From positions 1-27,562 of the forward strand of contig JBHIWP010000035.1 of assembly GCA_041987425.1 (NCBI GenBank): 27,562 bases of DNA, given 5' to 3'. This stretch comes from Leptofilum sp041987425. GTDB lineage: Bacteria; Chloroflexota; Anaerolineae; Promineifilales; Promineifilaceae. Of this stretch, positions 1 through 6,509 are shown in pieces. Both the position numbers and the translations under genes were made by a program. The notes beneath the pieces are model-generated. The model did no database searches. It was not told the DNA's origin and worked only from the letters and a program-made list of their open reading frames with translations. Position 1 is the first letter of the stretch, and each line of letters starts with the position of its first letter.

Positions 1-430
1 GAATAATGACTTTAGAATCATCGTTGACGTAAATATCACCGGCGAAGAACTTCAGCCCGGCAGTGGCGCCGTTGGCCATCGTCACGTTCCCCAGCAGCAC
101 TTTCGCTTTTTCCGAGGAAACTTCACCCGAAATCACGTGATAGAGCAAAATGTCGGTTAGCTCTTCGGTCGTAAAAGCGTCGGCAATGTTGTCCGCATTT
201 AGGCCAAGTTTGGCGAAGGCGGCATCTGTCGGGGCAAATACGGTCCATTCTCCGCCAGACAGGGTATCAACCAGATCGGTGGCGACAACGGCCGCTACCA
301 GCGTTTCAAAACGGTCATCGCCGGAAGCAATTTCCACAATGGTCTGGTCGCCATCGGCAGCCACGGTTGGCACTAACAGTCCAAAAATCAAAGCAACTGC
401 AACAAGGTATTTCAAAGCAACTTTCTTCAT
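1..430 (-). CDS. Secreted fasciclin (FAS1) domain protein, C-terminal part cut by window edge
   Basis: Reading the minus strand from ATG at 430 gives 143 codons that run off the left edge. The protein opens with a signal peptide (MKKVALKYLVAVALIFGLL, cleavage probably after VAADG). A FAS1 domain follows: TIVEIASGDDRFETLVAAV, then the H1 motif WTVFAPTDAAFAKL at about residues 60-75, then LTDILLYHVISGEV, the usual YHV segment of the family. FAS1 domains mediate adhesion or matrix interactions outside the cell; a single-domain secreted form is common in bacteria. The start is supported by AGGAG about 7 nt upstream and by a good sigma70-type promoter at 473-502. The second conserved FAS1 box and the C-terminus lie outside the window. 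The family call is secure; the ligand is unknown. Confidence 0.9.
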   Translation of the reverse strand, partial: MKKVALKYLVAVALIFGLLVPTVAADGDQTIVEIASGDDRFETLVAAVVATDLVDTLSGGEWTVFAPTDAAFAKLGLNADNIADAFTTEELTDILLYHVISGEVSSEKAKVLLGNVTMANGATAGLKFFAGDIYVNDDSKVII

Positions 431-472
431 TATTTATCTCCTATGGTCATGTTTTGTACAGATATAGACGGG

Positions 473-502
473 ATTGTAGTCGTTTTGTCTATATTTTGTC
501 AA
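473..502 (-). promoter_or_regulatory. Sigma70-type promoter of the fasciclin gene
   Basis: On the minus strand there is a perfect -35 TTGACA (complement of 497-502), an 18-nt spacer and a -10 TACAAT (complement of 473-478). The predicted start is near 466, giving a leader of about 35 nt before ATG 430. A 7-bp inverted repeat (TATAGAC at 463-469, GTCTATA at 487-493) flanks the -10 box and overlaps the predicted start, so a repressor could bind here; that part is inference. Confidence 0.7.
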
Positions 503-818
503 TGTATTAACCGGTATTGACGGGGCGGCTTAACCTTTCGCTAATCTTTTGTCTCACAACTCTCTGAATCTAGGGGCCGCTGCGGCGTTTGCCTGTGTGA
601 TTTTCTTGCTGGACTTGTGTTTATTAACGCGCTGGTGATCGTGGCTACCCAAAACCACGTAGCATTGTTCCACCGTAGGCATTTGTCTTAATTCCCAGTA
701 ATATCTAAGCTCAATTTTGGCTTCTACTTGAGCAAATACGGTCCATGAGAGCACTTTATTTTCAAAGACTATTTGTCAATTGCCTTACACGGCGCAAATG
801 CAGCTTAGGGAGATGGGG
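503..818. other. Non-coding stretch, nothing recognised
   Basis: Between the fasciclin promoter and the YdcZ-type gene lie about 315 nt without a convincing gene. A 66-codon minus-strand frame (554-754) matches no family I know and has no visible ribosome-binding site. I see no tRNA, terminator or strong promoter here. Confidence 0.5.
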
Positions 819-1259
819 ATGACAACTTTTTTAGCTTTGGTATTGATTGCAATTGTGGGTGGGATTGCTATTGTGCTTCAGGCACAGTTTATGGGGGTGA
901 TGGATCAGCAGATGGGCACGATTGAAAGCGTGTTTATCACCTATGGCAGCGGCGGTCTGCTGGTCGCGCTGACAATGCTGCTGCTGCGCGGCGGCAACCT
1001 GGCAGCGTGGCAAGCGGTGCCGCCCCACGCATTTTTAGCAGGGGTGCTCGGCCTGATAATTGTAAGCACGATTGGGTATGTCACGCCAAGGCTGGGGCTG
1101 GTGACGGCGTTTACCATTTTGATAGCCACCCAGTTTGTCATCAGCAGCTTGATAGATCATTTTGGCTGGTTTGGGGCAGAAATACGGCCGCTCGACACCA
1201 CCAGGCTCCTTGGCATGGGAATCTTGCTGTTGGGCGTCTGGCTAATTATTCGCGATTGA
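819..1259 (+). CDS. YdcZ/DUF606-type DMT-superfamily membrane protein
   Basis: A 146-residue integral membrane protein with about five hydrophobic segments and almost no soluble part. Length and pattern fit the DMT YdcZ (DUF606) family: an N-terminal helix followed by AIVLQAQFMGVMDQQMG, then GSGGLLVALTMLLLRGG, then PRLGLVTAFTILIATQFVISSLIDHFGWFG near the end, the typical family close. Family members are putative small-molecule transporters that often act as pairs or dimers; the substrate is unknown. I chose ATG 819 because GGGAG at 808-812 lies about 6 nt upstream; ATG 813 and a TTG at 780 are alternatives. Its stop overlaps the 3' end of the opposing SRPBCC gene by 14 nt (tail-to-tail). Confidence 0.8.
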   Translation: MTTFLALVLIAIVGGIAIVLQAQFMGVMDQQMGTIESVFITYGSGGLLVALTMLLLRGGNLAAWQAVPPHAFLAGVLGLIIVSTIGYVTPRLGLVTAFTILIATQFVISSLIDHFGWFGAEIRPLDTTRLLGMGILLLGVWLIIRD

Positions 1260-1728
1260 CCAACATGTAACGCCTCAAAGCCTGGAGGCGCTGCTTCGTT
1301 TCTCGTCGCAGCATTAGATTCATGATCGGCTCCAGCAAGGGGGCAAGCGCCTTTGGGCGGGCGCGGAAAAAGTAGATGTAGGTCACGCGGCAGCGGGTGT
1401 CGCTGAGAGGCTCATGCCGAATGGTGGCCGCAAAGTGGGCAAAAAAGGGCGGCCGGTTCGTGAGAGAAACGGCCGCAGCACGCCCCGGCTCAAAGCGAAT
1501 GTACTCGGTTTCCATGGGCAAATAAGCGCCGCGCCAGGTGCCCACGCATAGTGAACGCACGCCTACTCCTGCTTCTGTAGCTCCGTGCAGCAGTCGCGCT
1601 TCGCTCAACAGCGTATCCCACTCCAGGCGACGGCCGTAATCGTGAATCACGTTGAAAACGGCCGTGCAGCTCGCCGCCACCTCCACCGAAACCGTTCCTC
1701 TAGGCATGGGCCGCATCTCTTTCTGCAT
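1246..1728 (-). CDS. SRPBCC-fold (polyketide cyclase/START-like) protein, second of a pair
   Basis: A protein of up to 160 residues with the SRPBCC layout: an N-terminal strand (GTVSVEVAASCTAVFNVI), a helix with HDYGRRLEWDTLLSEARLL, central strands, and a long C-terminal helix (ALAPLLEPIMNLMLRRETKQ). Such proteins bind hydrophobic ligands in a helix-grip cavity; no catalytic set is evident. The start is uncertain: ATG 1728 has AAGG upstream, while ATG 1716 and 1707 are also in frame and reduce the 29-nt overlap with the preceding gene (which ends at 1700). Overlap with another SRPBCC gene on the same strand implies translational coupling and perhaps a duplicated pair acting on one ligand. Confidence 0.75.
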   Translation of the reverse strand: MQKEMRPMPRGTVSVEVAASCTAVFNVIHDYGRRLEWDTLLSEARLLHGATEAGVGVRSLCVGTWRGAYLPMETEYIRFEPGRAAAVSLTNRPPFFAHFAATIRHEPLSDTRCRVTYIYFFRARPKALAPLLEPIMNLMLRRETKQRLQALRRYMLVNRE

Positions 1729-2206
1729 TGGCCTTGATGCCGCGCAGCAAATAGCGTTGGAATAAGTCCATCACCAACCGTACCGGCATGGCCAGACACC
1801 AGCCGAAAAATCCGCGCAGCTCGTACTGGCTTTTCAAAGTTAACCTCACTCCATTTTGGCCAGGCACGATGTGGTAAGCGCCAGCTTTCATCTGAAATGG
1901 ACCATCAGACAAATCGAGCAAGTAGCCGACGCGGAATCCGGGATCGGCCTTAAACGTGAAGTCATACTGCGTGTGTGGCTGCCAGGCGGTGATCTCCTGG
2001 GTGAAGGTACGGCCGTTGTCAAAAAAAGCTACGCGCCTGCCCCCCACCCCCGGCTCCGTCACCTCTGCCCGCAGCGGCTTGGGGATGCCCAACAGCGTAA
2101 AATAAGCCGGATGGCGAAACGAAGCAATATCCACCTCCGTGACGTGCTGCCAGACAATTTCGGCCGGCGCTTGAATATTTGTTACGTGCTCAATCCGACG
2201 CTTCAT
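1700..2206 (-). CDS. SRPBCC-fold (polyketide cyclase/START-like) protein, first of a pair
   Basis: A 168-residue soluble protein. It opens with the classic first strand and helix (RRIEHVTNIQAPAEIVWQHV) and continues with an antiparallel sheet (GVGGRRVAFFDNGRTFTQEI, QYDFTFKADPG). It closes with a long helix (GWCLAMPVRLVMDLFQRYLLRGIK). This matches SRPBCC proteins (PF10604/PF03364-like) that bind lipids or other apolar molecules. Only 10 nt separate it from the stop of the MFS gene upstream, and it overlaps the next SRPBCC gene by up to 29 nt, so it sits in the middle of a tight operon. An AG-rich stretch directly before ATG serves as a weak ribosome-binding site. The ligand is unknown. Confidence 0.78.
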   Translation of the reverse strand: MKRRIEHVTNIQAPAEIVWQHVTEVDIASFRHPAYFTLLGIPKPLRAEVTEPGVGGRRVAFFDNGRTFTQEITAWQPHTQYDFTFKADPGFRVGYLLDLSDGPFQMKAGAYHIVPGQNGVRLTLKSQYELRGFFGWCLAMPVRLVMDLFQRYLLRGIKANAERDAAHA

Positions 2207-2216
2207 TTTCTTTCTC

Positions 2217-3353
2217 TCACTCAGCCAAACGCACCTTAATGAAAAGAGCCATACCCAACGCCAGCAGGCTTACGCAGGCAATAACGCCCATGATAGCCAT
2301 TTCCCCCGCCAACAGAATGATTTGGGCCACGACTGCCGGAACCAACATCCCGCCTACCAGGGCACCACCCATCATATAAGCGGTGTCGTTGGCGGCGCCA
2401 AATACCTCGTTTAACCAGTTGAAACAGTTGGGAAAGTAGATAGCAATCGCCGCACCTGACAGCACAACCACAAAAGGAGCCATGAAGGCAACGTTAGCTA
2501 CGGCCAGCAAAATTGTAGTGAGCAGCAAACTACCCAGGACGATCTGGTGCGACTTCACCCGTAAACTAATCGGAATAATGGCTAACCTGCCCAGCATAAA
2601 CAGCAGAAAAAAGAATGAGGTTGCAGTTGTGGCTCCATCGGCAGATACGCCAACCGAAATGAGATACGTTGCCGCATATCCGACCGTGCTGGCCTCTACC
2701 CCAACGCCAAGCCCCAAAAGCACCATAAATGCCAATAACGTACCGCGCCGCTTTGCCAAACGTGGCGCATCCACACCCATCGTCGGCAAGCGATCATCCA
2801 TCAACAAAGCCAGGGGCAGCAAAACGGCCGTTACCCCAGCCAAAATAAAATAGGGCATGCCGCTGTGAGCAAAATCGACTAAAAAGAGCAGTGGACTCAA
2901 CATCCCACCAATGCCAAAAATCGCGTTTAGCAAATTGACCATTGCCGGACTGCGACGGCCGTAACCCACCGCATACAAGCTATTAATCCCCAGCGCCAAT
3001 GTCCCAAACCCAATGCCAAGAGTCAACCCACCCAGCAAGGCCAGCGGCCAGCTCAGCTCAACGCCAATCAACAAGGCACCCAGCAACAAGAATGCAAACG
3101 AAGCACCAACCCGGTAGCGGGCAATCGCCAGGCGCGCCAGCGGCACGCTGCTCAGCACACCAAGAATAGCCCCGGCACTATGCGCGCTGACAATCAATCC
3201 CGCAGCGCCTGGCTGCAGGTTAAAGGACTCTGTGAAACCGGGCAAAGCCGGTCCATACATCGCCTGTGAGGCTCCAATGATGGCAAAACTAAGCAGGCCG
3301 GTCACGGTCGTCTGCAGCGAGGGCTGCCGCGAATATAAAATTGGATTTTCCAT
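2217..3353 (-). CDS. MFS transporter
   Basis: About 378 residues and 12 predicted transmembrane helices, the usual MFS size. The N-terminus (TTVTGLLSFAIIGASQAMYGPALPGFTESF) is the first helix and loop. The cytoplasmic loop between helices 2 and 3 (LARLAIARYRVGA) is a degenerate motif A, and the central loop (MDDRLPTMGVDAPRLAKRRGT) separates the two six-helix halves. The likely start is MENPILYSR at 3353; a TTG at 3392 would add 13 residues and would lie inside a hairpin. The substrate cannot be read from sequence. It is placed between an aldo/keto reductase and two SRPBCC proteins on one strand, so a small organic or hydrophobic compound is a reasonable guess but only that. Confidence 0.82.
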   Translation of the reverse strand: MENPILYSRQPSLQTTVTGLLSFAIIGASQAMYGPALPGFTESFNLQPGAAGLIVSAHSAGAILGVLSSVPLARLAIARYRVGASFAFLLLGALLIGVELSWPLALLGGLTLGIGFGTLALGINSLYAVGYGRRSPAMVNLLNAIFGIGGMLSPLLFLVDFAHSGMPYFILAGVTAVLLPLALLMDDRLPTMGVDAPRLAKRRGTLLAFMVLLGLGVGVEASTVGYAATYLISVGVSADGATTATSFFFLLFMLGRLAIIPISLRVKSHQIVLGSLLLTTILLAVANVAFMAPFVVVLSGAAIAIYFPNCFNWLNEVFGAANDTAYMMGGALVGGMLVPAVVAQIILLAGEMAIMGVIACVSLLALGMALFIKVRLAE

Positions 3354-3364
3354 GCAGACAAAAT

Positions 3365-3390
3365 GACAGCCACCGCAAAGGATGGCTGTC
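3365..3390 (-). terminator. Hairpin between aldo/keto reductase and MFS genes
   Basis: A perfect 8-bp inverted repeat (GACAGCCA at 3365-3372, TGGCTGTC at 3383-3390) with a 10-nt loop. On the minus strand it follows the aldo/keto reductase stop by about 28 nt and is followed by ATTTTG, a short U-tract. It may be a weak or partial terminator that lowers expression of the downstream genes, or an RNA-stabilising hairpin. Confidence 0.45.
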
Positions 3391-3418
3391 AACCTCTATA
3401 AGTTTGGTATCCGTTATG

Positions 3419-4417
3419 CTACTGGAATTCCATCGGCTCCGGCTTGTTGTCCAAGACGGCCTCGATTTTTTCCATGACGTCATCAGTAAGCTGCGGTACA
3501 AGGTCCAGCGCCTTCATGTTTTCCTCTACCTGAGACACTTTAGACGCGCCGGTAATCACCGTGCTCACGTTGGGGTTCTTCAGGCACCAGGCAATCGCCA
3601 GGCGCGGCATTGTCGTGCCCAGCTCTTCGGCAATGGGCACCAGCTCCTTAACGGATTGCAGCCGCTTTTGGCCCTCTTCACTTTCCAGCATTTTGCGCAG
3701 CCATTCGTAGCCGGGCAGGTTCATGCGCGAATCTTCGGGAATGCCATCGTTGTACTTGCCGGTGAGCAGCCCGGAGGCCAGCGGCGACCAGATGGTGGTG
3801 CCCAGGCCGATTGTGTCGTAGAGACGGCCGTATTCCACCTCAAAGCGATAGCGATGGAACATATGGTACTGCGGCTGCTCCATCGTCGGCGGAATCAGAT
3901 TGTACTGCCGAGCCACGCTGTGGGCCTCCATTAGCTGCTGCGCCGACCACTCGGACGTGCCCCAGTAGAACACCTTGCCCTGTTCGATGAGCGTGTTCAT
4001 ACTGCGCACCACCTCTTCCATTGGAACTTCTGGATCTGGCCGGTGGCAGAAATAGAGATCCAGGTAATCCACCTGCAAACGCTCCATTGCCTGATGGCAC
4101 GCTTCAATAATGTGCTTGCGGCTAAGGCCGTACTGCGTTGGCTTGGGCTCTTTAATGCTGCCCCAGCGCACCTTGCTAGAAACTGTGTAGCTGTCGCGCC
4201 GCCAGCCCAGCTTCTTCAGCGCCTTGCCCATGATCTCTTCCGAAGCCCCGTGGGCGTAAATTTCGGCGTTGTCAAAAAAGTTAACGCCAGCGTCATATGC
4301 CGCTTTCATCATGTCGGCGGCCAGGTCCACATCGGCCTGGGCGCTAAAGGTCACCCAAGAGCCAAAGGACAATACACTAACCTTCAGGCCAGATTTTCCT
4401 AATCGACGGTATTCCAT
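3419..4417 (-). CDS. Aldo/keto reductase of the Kv-beta-like (AKR6) type
   Basis: 332 residues, the full length of the family. The NAD(P)H-dependent reductase tetrad is complete: Asp49 and Tyr54 in NFFDNAEIYAHG, Lys82 in SSKVRWG, and His125 in LYFCHRPDP. A trailing VITGASKVSQVEENMKAL is the nucleotide-binding end typical of voltage-gated K+ channel beta-like and YghZ-like enzymes. The enzyme is cytoplasmic and reduces aldehydes or ketones; the physiological substrate is unknown. Start ATG 4417 has AGGAG about 7 nt upstream. A 22-nt palindrome sits 19 nt before the start codon, so expression may be controlled there. It is probably the first gene of the operon that continues with the MFS transporter and SRPBCC pair. 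Confidence 0.92.
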   Translation of the reverse strand: MEYRRLGKSGLKVSVLSFGSWVTFSAQADVDLAADMMKAAYDAGVNFFDNAEIYAHGASEEIMGKALKKLGWRRDSYTVSSKVRWGSIKEPKPTQYGLSRKHIIEACHQAMERLQVDYLDLYFCHRPDPEVPMEEVVRSMNTLIEQGKVFYWGTSEWSAQQLMEAHSVARQYNLIPPTMEQPQYHMFHRYRFEVEYGRLYDTIGLGTTIWSPLASGLLTGKYNDGIPEDSRMNLPGYEWLRKMLESEEGQKRLQSVKELVPIAEELGTTMPRLAIAWCLKNPNVSTVITGASKVSQVEENMKALDLVPQLTDDVMEKIEAVLDNKPEPMEFQ

Positions 4418-4436
4418 TTGTAACTCCTATTCTGTT

Positions 4437-4458
4437 GGTCAACTTTCAAAAATTGACC
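4437..4458 (-). promoter_or_regulatory. 22-nt palindromic element, copy A, upstream of aldo/keto reductase
   Basis: Read on the minus strand the element is GGTCAATTTTT followed by GAAAGTTGACC, an imperfect palindrome. It is preceded by CGTA and followed by AAC, 19 nt before ATG 4417. It matches copy B at 23428-23449 at 19 of 22 positions, including the same outer GGTCAA/TTGACC arms and the same flanks (GTA before, AAC after). It may be an operator or a hairpin in the 5' leader. Confidence 0.6.
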
Positions 4459-4554
4459 TACGTGTACGCTTTTACCGAGTTTACCGGATACTCAATGTAA
4501 GGGCGACCTTGCGGGTCTTCCTTTCACCTACGTTAACAGGTTCCTTCATTAGAA

Positions 4555-4583
4555 TTGACGGCCGTTTCCCCGCTGGGTAAAAT
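4555..4583 (+). promoter_or_regulatory. Sigma70-type promoter for the ABC exporter genes
   Basis: -35 TTGACG (4555-4560), a 17-nt spacer and -10 TAAAAT (4578-4583) give a near-consensus promoter with predicted start near 4590. The -35 box runs directly into an ACGGCCGT octamer (4558-4565). The transcript would meet the hairpin at 4604-4630 almost at once. Confidence 0.6.
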
Positions 4584-4603
4584 CGCCCTAAACTTCAGAT
4601 GAT

Positions 4604-4630
4604 GCCCCGCAGGTCCGCGGGGCTTTTTTT
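4604..4630 (+). terminator. Intrinsic terminator or attenuator in the leader of the ABC exporter
   Basis: GCCCCGC (4604-4610) pairs perfectly with GCGGGGC (4617-4623) around a 6-nt loop and is followed by seven T (4624-4630), a textbook Rho-independent terminator. It lies between the promoter at 4555-4583 and the start codon at 4645. It therefore either ends a very short transcript or acts as an attenuator; there is no gene upstream on this strand for it to serve. Confidence 0.7.
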
Positions 4631-4644
4631 GTCGGGAAGCGCTA

Positions 4645-6444
4645 ATGTTGCAAAAAATCAATCTGCCCATCAAACCCTACTGGGATTTATTAGCCAACTA
4701 TCTAAAGCCGCAAAAAAAGACGGTGCTGTGGCTGGCGCTGCTGCTGGCTGCCAGTATTGGCCTGCAGCTGGCCAATCCGCAAATCGTGAAATATTTCATC
4801 GACACTGCCAGCGAGCCCGTTGCCAGCAGAACGGCCGCTTTCCAGCAGGGTCTTAATAATCTTCTGGGAGCGGCAGCCCTCTTTATGGGCGTGGCCATCG
4901 TGCGGCAGGCCATCGCCCTGACGGCCGTTTACGTGGGTGAAAACGTGGCCTGGACCGCTACCAACGCCTTACGGGCTGATCTGGCGCTGCACTGCCTGCG
5001 GCTGGACATGGCCTTTCACAAACAGCACAAGCCGGGCGAACTGATCGAGCGGGTTGATGGCGATGTAAACAAACTGGCCAACTTTTTTTCCCAGCTGTTC
5101 ATTCAGCTCACCAGCAACGTGCTGCTGCTCATCGGCGTCATTGTGCTGCTGTGGCTGGTCGATTGGCGCGTGGGGCTGTCGATTACGGCCGTATCCCTCC
5201 TTGGCGTCGCAGCATTGAACTATATGCGCACCCTCACCGTGCCGCGCTGGGAAGCCCTGCGCCAGACCGAAGCCACCCTGTTCGGCTTTTTGGAAGAGTG
5301 GCTTACCGGGGCGGAAACAATTCGTACGGCCGCTGCTGAGCCCTACATTTTACAAAAAATGCTGCGGCTTGGGCGGGAGCGCTGGCTAAAAATGCGTCAC
5401 GCCATTAAGGCAACTGTGATCGTGTGGAATTTGCCGCTTGGCGTGTTTACGCTGGCCTACATCGCCGCCCACATCTTTGGCGCCACGCTCTTTCGCGATG
5501 GCACCTTGACGATCGGCGGCATTTACCTCATTTTTTACTACATCGATGTCATCAAAGAGCCTTTATGGAGCATCAACCGGCAAATTGAAGATTTGCAGCG
5601 GGCGGCGGCCAGCATTCAGCGCATCATGGCGCTGCAGCGCGAACAGCCAACCATGCACGACGGCCCTGGCGTCCAGCTAGGCAGCGGCCCGCTGGCCGTC
5701 ACCTTCGATCGCGTCTCCTTTTTCTACGCCGACGATCCGGAAACGATGATCTTGCAGGATGTCGATTTTCAGCTGGCGCCGGGTACTGTGTTGGGGCTGC
5801 TGGGGCGCACCGGCAGCGGCAAATCGACGTTAACCAAGCTGCTTTTCCGCTTCTATGATCCCACCGGCGGGTCCATTTTGCTGGGCAGTGGCAACGAACA
5901 CTTCGATCTGCGCGACGCCAAACAGGCCGAACTGCGCCGCCATATTGGGCTGGTCACGCAAGAAGTGCAGCTCTTTCATGCCTCTGTGCGCGACAATCTC
6001 ACCCTGTTTGATGCCACTATCGGCGATGACCAAATTCTGGCGGTGATGGACGATTTGGGACTCACTGCCTGGCTGGAAAGCCTGCCCAACGGCCTGGATT
6101 CGCCGCTGCAAGCAGATGCCAGCCTCTCTGCCGGTGAGGCCCAACTGCTGGCCTTTGTGCGCGCCTTCCTGGCCGATCCGGGGCTCGTGATTATGGACGA
6201 GGCCTCGTCTCGCCTGGACCCGCTCACAGAGCTAAAAATTGAACGGGCTATCGACAAGCTGTTGGCCAACCGCACGGCGATCATCGTGGCCCACCGGCTG
6301 GCAACCGTGCAGCGCGCCGACGAAATCATGATTTTGGGCAACGGCCGTATCCAGGAACACGCCCCCCGCACCCAGCTTGCCGCCGACCCCACCTCTCACT
6401 TTGCCCAGCTGTTGGTGACAGGACTGGAGGAAGCAATTACCTGA
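4645..6444 (+). CDS. ABC exporter half-transporter A (TMD-NBD, catalytic Glu present, degenerate signature)
   Basis: 599 residues: an N-terminal six-helix exporter domain (about 20-320) and a C-terminal ATPase domain (about 345-585). Walker A GRTGSGKST is at 387-395. Walker B is LVIMDE at 514-519 with the catalytic Glu519, and the switch His is at 550 (VAHRLATV). The signature is LSAGE (494-498) instead of LSGGQ, so it is degenerate. The next gene has the opposite defects, as in heterodimeric exporters of the TM287/288 or BmrCD kind. The pair is therefore expected to form one exporter in the cytoplasmic membrane; cargo is unknown (drug, lipid or peptide). The start is ATG 4645, directly after a terminator-like leader. 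The stop codon lies inside an opposed 8-nt repeat element. Confidence 0.9.
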   Translation: MLQKINLPIKPYWDLLANYLKPQKKTVLWLALLLAASIGLQLANPQIVKYFIDTASEPVASRTAAFQQGLNNLLGAAALFMGVAIVRQAIALTAVYVGENVAWTATNALRADLALHCLRLDMAFHKQHKPGELIERVDGDVNKLANFFSQLFIQLTSNVLLLIGVIVLLWLVDWRVGLSITAVSLLGVAALNYMRTLTVPRWEALRQTEATLFGFLEEWLTGAETIRTAAAEPYILQKMLRLGRERWLKMRHAIKATVIVWNLPLGVFTLAYIAAHIFGATLFRDGTLTIGGIYLIFYYIDVIKEPLWSINRQIEDLQRAAASIQRIMALQREQPTMHDGPGVQLGSGPLAVTFDRVSFFYADDPETMILQDVDFQLAPGTVLGLLGRTGSGKSTLTKLLFRFYDPTGGSILLGSGNEHFDLRDAKQAELRRHIGLVTQEVQLFHASVRDNLTLFDATIGDDQILAVMDDLGLTAWLESLPNGLDSPLQADASLSAGEAQLLAFVRAFLADPGLVIMDEASSRLDPLTELKIERAIDKLLANRTAIIVAHRLATVQRADEIMILGNGRIQEHAPRTQLAADPTSHFAQLLVTGLEEAIT

Positions 6445-6509
6445 TTGCCTAATTGCCCAATTACTCAGTCGCCAACTGCAACAAGGTAATTGGGTAAGCA
6501 GGTAAATGA
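6433..6509. repeat. Opposed tandem 8-nt repeat element (GTAATTNN family), copy 1
   Basis: Four contiguous 8-nt units lie in reverse sense at 6433-6464 (gcaattac, ctgattgc, ctaattgc, ccaattac). A 21-nt spacer follows, then three units in forward sense at 6486-6509 (GTAATTGG, GTAAGCAG, GTAAATGA). The inner arms form a perfect 9-bp stem (6456-6464 with 6486-6494). The element covers the stop of the first ABC gene and the ATG of the second. The same unit and layout recur at 23706-23774. Confidence 0.65.

Noticed and set aside
554..754. 66-codon open frame on the minus strand
   Set aside because: No ribosome-binding site, no recognisable domain and no operon context; more likely chance.
4599..4856. 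Frame starting ATGATG in the ABC leader, extending into the ABC gene
   Set aside because: It is out of frame with a clearly real transporter and runs through the terminator hairpin; only its first codons could matter as a leader peptide, for which there is no evidence.
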